Below are positions 56,962 to 64,000 of a stretch of 64,000 bases of DNA, piece after piece; position 1 is the stretch's first letter; every line of letters begins with the position of its first letter. Below the pieces are notes generated by a model. That model ran no database searches, was not told the DNA's origin, and saw only the letters and a list, made by a program, of their open reading frames with translations. Made by a program: the position numbers and the translations under genes. The DNA comes from Benincasa hispida (lineage: Eukaryota; Streptophyta; Magnoliopsida; Cucurbitales; Cucurbitaceae): NCBI RefSeq assembly GCF_009727055.1, contig NC_052353.1, positions 48,276,193 to 48,340,192 of the forward strand, in the 5' to 3' direction.

Positions 56962-57649
56962 AGAATCTTAGAACTTAATGGAAGCACCAAGAGATTTTCA
57001 AATTTAAATGTTTTAGTCAAGTTGTTTGTTAGTAGTTGATAATGTGTTAAATAGTCAAACATAAAATTTTGATTTTATTTTGGTTGTTATGAAGAAAGTA
57101 GGAATTAGAAAAATAGTAAAAAGATGGAAGTATCTACCTGGAAACAAAAAATTAAAAAAAAAAAAAGAGAGAGAGAGAGAGAATGCCTAAATTGGTTCTT
57201 GTTGAAGTCAAGAAAACTTCAACCACATTAATCATTATACTAACGATAATAGTATTTTTTTTACTTTTTTTTATTTTAGAGTTATTTTACAACAATGTAT
57301 TAACGATTTTGTTCATTTACCAATGATGAAGGCATTTTTTAACTATTCTTTTATTATTATGTAAGGATGCTTTTCAAACTTTTGAAAGTGTAGGAGTATT
57401 TTTGAAACAAAACATTACTGTTTTCATTCAAAACTAACAATAAAGATATCTTTTAACTCTTTTTCAAAGTTGAAAGAGATTTTTGAAACATTTCAAAGTT
57501 CTAAGAGTATTTTTTGACATAGAGTATAAATATCTAAGAACATTTTCTTTTTTTATACTTTAACCTTAACTTTACAAACTTGTTTTGCAAGTTGCTTTCA
57601 TATTTCTATGAACTGTTTTGTTAATGACTTTTGAACTCTAGTCTTTTGG
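56962..57649. other. AT-rich DNA, no gene seen
   Basis: Intergenic. It contains the AG microsatellite at 57166-57182 and low-complexity T-rich segments with repeated CTTTTGAAAG-like words between 57360 and 57530. Confidence 0.5.
57166..57182. repeat. (AG)n microsatellite
   Basis: About 8 AG units directly follow an A-run of about 13 nt. Confidence 0.95.
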
Positions 57650-57803
57650 GATGCTTATTTATGAATGATGGGTTGGGGCCACGGCGGTAGATACAATCTG
57701 GTATGCCTAGTTGAATTTGCACATTTGAGAACCATAGGTTTGATGAAGGTGAAGATTTGGTTCCATATGTGAGTTTGAACTTGGAGGAGACTCTTCCCAC
57801 CAA
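57650..57803 (-). pseudogene. O-methyltransferase exon 1 fragment
   Basis: The minus strand matches 61365-61495 (start of the intact gene) at nucleotide level, for example GGCATACCAGA, GGCCCCAACCCAT and TGGAACCAAATCTTCA. In phase it reads WNQIFTFIKPMVLKCA, against WNQIFIFTKSMALKCA in the intact copy. A one-base insertion before the ELGIPD equivalent then shifts the frame. Only about 50 codons remain, without a start codon, SAM-binding site or second exon. It is a tandem-duplicate relic. Confidence 0.85.
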
Positions 57804-58955
57804 TTATTTTAAATTTTTCTACCAAAATATTTTCAAATATAATTGATAATAGATATTTATAGACTTCTATTCGTGTCTATCAGATTCTATCATTGATAGT
57901 TCTAAAATTTTGTTATATTTTGTAAATATTTTTAATAGTTTTACCATTTGAAATAATTTCTTCTTTAAATATATTTAAAATTGTCAGGTCAATACTTTGT
58001 TGTCTAATTAAACAAACTAAAAGCATCGTTATCGTTGTTTTATCAAATTGTTTTTTTATTTAAAAAAGTTTAAAATAAAGATATAATCTCATAATTATTT
58101 ACGTCATATGCAAAAATAGGGTAAAAATAGTTTATTTTTATTTTTATATAAAAGAAAAATTAAAAAAAAAATCATCCAAATCAAAATGAGTATAACTCAA
58201 CTAGCATACAAGCATGTTAGTAATGATGAGGTTTATTATTTAAATCTCTCCATTTCTATTATACTAAAAAAAATCATCAAAATTTATTTTGATTTTTTAA
58301 AACAAAAAACAAAAACATAATTACCTAACACGTTTAATTTTCAGTACTTCTTAGAATACAGAATGGAACAAGTTGCGGGTTCAGGCCTTGGTAGGAGTAG
58401 TTTTTCTTCTTCTTCTTCTTTTAACATGATTTTGGTTTTTTTTCCTAAGAAAGTGAAAACAATAAAGTAGTAACCAAAACAGAAAATTTTAAATTTAAAT
58501 TTAAAATAAATAATTATCAAACGAGATCGATAAGCATTCAAAAAAGAATCCATTATCAAATGTCAAGTACATAATTAATATTTTGTCACATTATCTAAAT
58601 TTGATAGGACATAAATTATAAAATTTGACATATCTTCTATCCTTTCATTGCAAAGGCAAGTAAGAACGATTTTTTATTTTCACATTATATGGAGAGAGAA
58701 TTTAAACATCTACTCATTTTGATTATGAATATATGCCTTAAGTAATTTGCTTCATTCTTATACGTAACTCGCATATTTAAACTATCATCTTATTTCCTTA
58801 GATAAAAAGTAAATTAAAAAGCACCCTCTTGGAACATGTTTCAAGTTTTCAAAATACAACAATTCCCAAATAACTATAGCTCTAAAATAGCTCTTATTTT
58901 ACCACAATAATCCATATGTCTAAACTTAAAAGTTATATGCAATTAAAGAGATTTG
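57804..58955. other. AT-rich intergenic DNA downstream of the O-methyltransferase
   Basis: No coding similarity was seen. It contains A/T runs and a CTT microsatellite-like stretch at 58405-58420. It lies between the exon relic and the stop codon of the intact gene and should include the 3' UTR and polyadenylation region of the latter. Confidence 0.5.
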
Positions 58956-61513
58956 TTAAGGATAAATTTCAATAAGAGACCTTAAACCAAGAATTGGAAG
59001 TATCTTGTAGGCACTAAATCCAGCTTGTTTAATAAGATGAGCCCATTCTTTTTCATCTCTCTCTTTTCCACCAACCATTAGCATCACCATCATGTCAAAG
59101 AACAGTTGAGTTTCAATGGAATCATCTGTTTTGTTATTGCCCACCACCATATCAATTACCATCACTTTTCCTTTCTTCTCATTTCCCTTGATTGCTTCTT
59201 TGCATTTCTTCAGAATCTTCACACATTCTTCATCACTCCAGTCATGTAGTACCCACTAATTTTTGTATCCATATGTGTAAATATATCATAATTCACATTA
59301 GACTTTATAAGATATAGATTAAAATGAATTCTGTGTCATATATTAAATTGTTTTAAAGTGCCATTAACATCTATTCTCTAAATTTTAATTTGTAACTAAT
59401 TAATTATTGAACTTTAATACACTAATGTTTTAAGAATTAATCAACTGCAAAGCAAATTAGTAATGTTTGGTAGATCTTAAATTAAAACTTCAAAAAGTTA
59501 GTAGATAAAATAGAACTTTTAGGCCTCGTTTCATAACCATTTTAGGGGATGTTTTGGGTAAGGAGTGGAATAGTGAGCATGAAAAAGTTATGAAGTCTAA
59601 GGAATTATAAACTCCTGGGATCTACAGTGTAAGAAGTTGATAAGATATAAAATTGATACTTTTAGTTGTGAGATCCCTCAACTCCTTGTGCCAAACAAGA
59701 AGCGGAGTTCACAAACTCCTACTTCTCTACTTCTATTTCCAACTCCTTGGGATTAACACACTGTTGGTTTTTTTTTTTTTTTTTTTTGAAAATTAAGTCT
59801 ATAAAAACTACTTCCATCTTCAAATTTCTTCATTACTATCTATTTTTTACCAATGATTTAAAAAAATCAAGCCAAATTTTGAAAACCAGAAAAAGTAGCT
59901 TTCCAAAAATTGTTTTTGTTTTTGGAATTTGGTGAAGAATTCAATCATTCTACTTAAAAAAAGATGCAAATCACTATAAGAACTAGAGAGGAAATAAACT
60001 TAATTTTTAAAATAAAAAAACGAAAAACGAAATGATTACCAAACGAGAGCTTAAGAAATTGGTTAGAAGAAACCATTAGTCAACTTCACCAGCTAGGTTT
60101 AATAGATCATAGAAAATAAGTGAAAACGCCATTTTCTTTAATTAAATTTATAATCCAGTTTACTAAGCAGTAAGAACAATTAATTAAAATTATCTAATAA
60201 TCTCTTTGACCTTAAAAATAAATATCAAACGTAACTTTACTACGATACTCTCAACTTTATAATAATTTGGGACCTATTTTGATTGACTTGAAAAAAAAAT
60301 ATTTTTCATAAATTTCATTTTTATTTAAATACTTTTGATAAAAATTTATTAAAATACACTTGAAAACTATTTTAAATGGTTGTCAAACACTTCAATTTCT
60401 TTTAAAATGATTTATTTTTAAATTAAATATTTGAAAATACATTAAAAAAATACCCTTAATTTCTATGGTAGAAAATATCAACTAAATTAAGTGTCATTTT
60501 ATTTTCATTTAATGATTTATTCTCTCCAATTTGTATATTTATCTTCAAATTAAAAAATCCTTATAAACAAAAAATTTTATAGACTAAATTATTACTTCGT
60601 CAAAAGTGTTTAAAAATCAAAACTTTTTGAACCTATATAATCTCTTTTACTTCGAAACCTTCGTAAATAAACCACATACATTCACAACCATAACCAAAGA
60701 AAAAGATTTAGTTTTTACCTTCAATAGAAGTGCATCAGCAGGAGGAATAGCCCCAAACATGTCCCCTCCAACAAATTTCAAGTTCCCTTCCCCTTTCAAA
60801 TCAGCCACAACCTGTGGAAGATCAAACACAGTACATTCAATTTGTGGAAAAGCTTGAGCAATCCCTCTGGTCACATTTCCAGTCCCACCTCCAACATCAA
60901 CCAAAGACTCAACTCCATCAAACACACCTTTACATTTCTCCAACAAAACACGAACCACAAACTTCGCATCGCTTGCCATGGATGCATCGAAAATCGCACC
61001 ACCCTCCGTCGACTTAATCCTCCCCATATACTCCCAAAACGACACGCCGTGAGAGCTTCCGAATGGCGATGACGTTCGATCCTCGCTCTGCAACCAACTC
61101 GGGAGGGAGCTCCACGAATCGAAGACAGGTGGTTGGAGAGTAGAAAACAAGAAAGGAGCTAGAGTCAAAGGGTTGGTTTTAACGAGAAGACGAGATGAAT
61201 TGGTCAACACATATCCATGATTTTCTCCTTCTTGATCACCATCTTGTTCACTTAATTTTTGTGTTAGAAAGAAGCCAGAGTGAACTAATACGCGCATTAA
61301 GCGATATATGTAAGGGGTCTTTTCGGGGTTGAGTTGGAGGGCGGAAACAAGTTGAGATAGGGGCATAGGTTTGGGGCCATGGCTATGGATGATGTCTGGT
61401 ATGCCTAATTCAACTGCACATTTGAGAGCCATGGATTTGGTGAAGATGAAGATTTGATTCCATACATGAGATTGAGCTTCAAGGAGATCATTCCCATCAA
61501 GAACTTCTTCCAT
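58956..61513 (-). CDS. plant S-adenosylmethionine-dependent O-methyltransferase (two exons)
   Basis: It transfers a methyl group from SAM to a hydroxyl of a small phenolic or similar secondary metabolite; cytosolic, dimeric family. Exon 1 is 61513-60719 (265 codons, ATG at 61513); exon 2 is 59255-58956 (99 codons plus TAA). Splice sites are AAG|GTAAAAAC and TTAG|TGGGTAC, phase 0. The 364-residue length is normal. Residues 1-115: dimerisation domain. The SAM motif VDVGGGTG is at 205-212, FDLPQV at 230-235 and GGDMF at 249-253. LHDWSDEE carries catalytic His269; ERDEKEW follows later. No frameshift or stop. A weak TATA-like TATATTAT lies about 80 bp upstream. It resembles class II (flavonoid/resveratrol-type) enzymes; the substrate cannot be told from sequence. 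A broken paralogous exon lies downstream. Confidence 0.93.
59256..60718 (-). other. O-methyltransferase intron (1463 bp)
   Basis: The intron is bounded by GT (60718-60717) and AG (59257-59256) on the minus strand. The single intron before the W-V-L-H-D-W codons is at the conserved position of this gene family. It is AT-rich with an 18-nt run near 59770, and no inserted gene was seen. Confidence 0.9.
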
Positions 61514-61724
61514 ATTTAATTTTCTCTACTCTACAAAATTTTTTTAACTGATCTTGCCAAGTTTTTTGGGATTGGATTAAGATTAGGATAATATAGCAAA
61601 TAATCTTTGGTCAACTTGAATTTGTTAAATTATGAAAAGAACGTTTTTGTTTTTGTTTTATTTTTTTTAATTAGTTTCTATACCTTATTCACATTGTCTA
61701 CTTCAATTTTAAATTCCCAATACT

Positions 61725-61812
61725 AGATCTATTTTAATCAATGCATACTTATAGCTTAGATCTATTTTAATCAATGCATACTTATAGCTTAGATCTATTT
61801 TAATCAATGCAT
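61725..61812. repeat. 33-bp tandem repeat upstream of the O-methyltransferase
   Basis: Copies start at 61725, 61758 and 61791 (the last one partial, 22 bp). Each begins AGATCTATTTTAATCAATGC and full units end ATACTTATAGCTT. It lies 212-299 bp upstream of the ATG. Confidence 0.95.
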
Positions 61813-62025
61813 GACAGTAGTTTTTGTTTTTATTTATTTATTTATTTTTATTTTAAATGATCTCATTGGATCTTTTATTTAAATATTGAAGATTGGAAAA
61901 GATATTAGTCAAATATTGTAGGTTAAAAAGTATTTGGAGATTTGTGGTAGTTTTAAGATTCTGGGATGGAAAAAAAGGGAAAATTGAGGGTTGAACCTTT
62001 AACCTTTTTGAAAATTATTCACAGG

Positions 62026-62074
62026 TCGAGGGTTCAAAACTGACCTAAATAGGTCGAGATTTTGACCCTCGACA
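62026..62074. repeat. 49-nt hairpin
   Basis: The outer arms GTCGAGGGTTCAAAA and TTTTGACCCTCGAC pair with one bulged base. The inner arms GACCT and AGGTC pair around AAAT. Two weaker pieces of the same motif occur near 61988 and 62195. Confidence 0.85.
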
Positions 62075-63799
62075 AATAGTCCTACCATCTTGTCACTTCC
62101 CTTCCTTGTTCTGCATGCTTGGGCGCCTGACCTTGACCGAATTTAAAGATGCTCACCTACTTCATCTTCTTTTTAAATTCGTGGGTTGAGTTTTGAACAT
62201 TCGACCTACGACTATTTAACCCCCCACTAATTTTTAGAAAATCTTCATCCATCTCCACCTATTTCCCTTAATTCGCTCTCTCTTCTTCTGCCTTACTCTC
62301 TTCATCCATTATCACAACTGCCTTACTTCGTTCTCTCTTCTTTTGCCTTACTCTCTTCTTATTTCTTAATTCTCTTCTTCTCTTTTGTGTTGATCCTTTC
62401 TGTCTACACTTTACTCTTAAACTATACAGGTTTATTGTTTTATTTTAGATTTTTTTTTTCTAGAATAATTATAAATTTTGTTTCTATTCTTATATTATTA
62501 TTTTTTCAATAGTTTTTATTGTTGTTCAAGAAACAAGATTCAAGAAAAAGCTATATGTTCGATCAACTAAACTGCTGTTTTTTTAATTAAAATTTAAGTT
62601 ATAAGTTCTAATATTGTTTTATTTTTTTCTATTTGTTGTTGCAAGACAACAAATAACAAAAAAAAAAAAAAAGTGAACGTTGTCCCTTTGAAGAATAAAA
62701 AAGACCTACTATTAAATTTATGAGTTTAGCTTTTATTTATTACTTTTTTTTTTAATATTTTTTATTCTAAATATATAATTTTTAGATCTACATGTTTATC
62801 TTTTATTTATTACTAGTTTTTTTTTAAAATTTATTTTAGATCTACATGTTGATGTTAATCTACATATTAATATTTTAGATCTACAATGTTAGTATCAATT
62901 GAAGTTTTTTTAGTAGTATGAATTCATTAATATTGATATAATAATAGTTAATAGTTTTTTTTATTACTTATATTATATTAGATCTACAATACTAATGTTT
63001 TCTTTTGCATTTTGAATATATAAGCAATTATTGTTGTTTTTGAAGAAATTACATCTACAATATTATGATTTTTAGGGTTTATTGTTGTCTTTCAAAACAT
63101 TAGATTTTAGGCATTATATTTTGTTCGTACAATATTCTTTTTATAATTATAGTTTTCTTTATATATTTTTTTTATATGATATTATATTTTTTAGTATTGT
63201 TTTTTACTTAAAAACTTTAGTATTTTGTTTGTTTTTCATTAAAAAAATTTACTAATTTAATGAGTTTTTATATTTTTTTTTTTATACTATTTGATATTTT
63301 TTTTATTAATAGTTTGCTTAGAGTTTTTAGTTTAATACAAAAGTTTCGTTTATAGTTTAGTACAAAATTATTGTCAATTTTTTAATATATTCCTTATGAT
63401 ATTTGATTTTTTAGTACTAAATTTGAAAAATAATTTTAAAAAGTTTAGTAATTTTTTCGGTAGTTTTTTAATAAGGAAATTTAGTTTATAGTTTAAAAAT
63501 TATTAATTTGTTATTTAAAGTTATTCTATCATTCAAAGTTTAGTATTAATTTGAAGTTTAAAGTTTTTTTATTATAAATGTTTTTTATTCAATTCTTTTA
63601 GTTCTTAATAAGTTTCATGTTCAAACTAAGTTCATTTTTAAATTTTTTTTAGTATTTATTTAATTATATTTTAATAGATTTTATTTAAATATTTTTGTTT
63701 TTTATTTTTATTTAAGTTTGATAATTAGTAATGTATTGTTGCATTAATATATGATTGATGGTGTTGATGAAGTTGAGTATGACCAACCACCATGTGCGG

Positions 63800-64000
63800 G
63801 TTTAGCATAAATGTGAACAATGGACTTGTTTTTGAACAATTCATTGAAATTGTAGGGATGCCACTTGGTGTAGATATGAGAGCTAATCAATTAAGAATAA
63901 TATATAGATATTGTAATCTAAATTATCAAGAACGGTAAGGTTTATGTCATTCCCTATTCCTGATGAACAAGCAATAAAGTCGATGTTCTCAATCGTGATA
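63800..64000 (+). pseudogene. possible MULE-type transposase N-terminal fragment (runs off the edge)
   Basis: The reading GFSINVNNGLVFEQFIEIVG, then MPLGVDMRANQLRIIYRYCN and LNYQER is open for about 65 codons. After a stop and one-base phase change it continues with FMSFPIPDEQAIKSMFSIVI to the window end. It resembles, from memory, the N-terminal PB1-like region preceding MuDR domains in plant Mutator-like transposases. I cannot confirm this, because the diagnostic MuDR and MULE domains would lie outside the window. Confidence 0.4.

Larger units (their letters stand above)
61514..63799. other. upstream region of the O-methyltransferase and AT-rich DNA
   Basis: The first few hundred bases should contain the O-methyltransferase promoter. 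A 33-bp tandem repeat (61725-61812) and a strong hairpin (62026-62074) stand out. From 62380 on the sequence is very T-rich, possibly an intron or leader of the gene fragment at the right edge. No open frame is supported. Confidence 0.5.

Noticed and set aside
60814..61072. Plus-strand frames opposite the O-methyltransferase exon 1
   Set aside because: Antisense shadows of a clear coding exon.
1..64000. CRISPR-like arrays, tRNA or rRNA genes
   Set aside because: The repeats found are minisatellites or LTRs without regular spacers. No cloverleaf or rRNA motif was recognised on either strand by eye.

Overview
The window is nuclear DNA of a dicot plant, most likely a cucurbit. The evidence is a spliced, codon-intact plant O-methyltransferase, an AT-rich base composition with poly-A/T tracts and microsatellites, and dense nested plant retrotransposons. 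The cucurbit assignment rests on my recollection that the copia Gag at 31.5-32.2 kb belongs to a family common in melon-type genomes; it is inference. No bacterial gene, rRNA, tRNA or CRISPR array was seen. About 57 kb is a layered graveyard of transposable elements and only the last 7 kb looks genic. Layout: (1) 0.4-6.5 kb, a decayed Ty1/copia element (copia-1, +) whose gag is split by a gypsy-type solo LTR (877-2708, target duplication TTGCT). (2) 6.5-10.5 kb, the C-terminal part of a Mutator-like transposase (MULE-1, +) split by a non-autonomous CACTA element (6795-9947, duplication TGG). (3) 12.2-18.6 kb, Ty3/gypsy element A (+), 5'-truncated, with a 4.1-kb frame broken only by stop codons. 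(4) 18.6-31.4 kb, Ty3/gypsy element B (+) with two LTRs, a tRNA-Asp-type primer site, and an inverted solo LTR in gag (21050-22983, duplication GTCTA). (5) 31.5-33.0 kb, a copia gag and LTR on the minus strand (copia F). (6) 35-43.5 kb, copia-2 (+), whose protease region is split by gypsy element C (-, 37173-41824), an LTR-LTR element with nearly all coding sequence deleted. (7) 43.5-49.5 kb, gypsy fragment D (-) between two oppositely oriented copies of a copia LTR. (8) 51.1-54.2 kb, a second Mutator-like transposase (MULE-2, -) with a third solo LTR inside (52735-53854, duplication GTTAT). (9) 55.2-57.0 kb, a PIF/Harbinger-like element carrying a degenerate minisatellite. (10) 57.6-61.5 kb, a frameshifted O-methyltransferase exon fragment and an apparently intact two-exon O-methyltransferase, both minus strand. 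(11) The right edge holds what may be the N-terminal part of another MULE. Three 38-bp Nextera mate-pair junction sequences remain in the assembly (1310-1347, 1452-1489, 9668-9705), so sequence around them is artefactually joined. In five nests (solo LTR in copia-1, CACTA in MULE-1, solo LTR in gypsy B gag, gypsy C in copia-2, solo LTR in MULE-2) the target duplication is visible and the host element's homology resumes across the insert, which gives a relative order of insertions. No new multi-gene system was found. The most original signals are a stem-loop at the very start of the gypsy LTRs, with one base pair that co-varies between families, and a duplicated ~46-bp non-coding box between pol and the polypurine tract that is shared by gypsy B and gypsy C.
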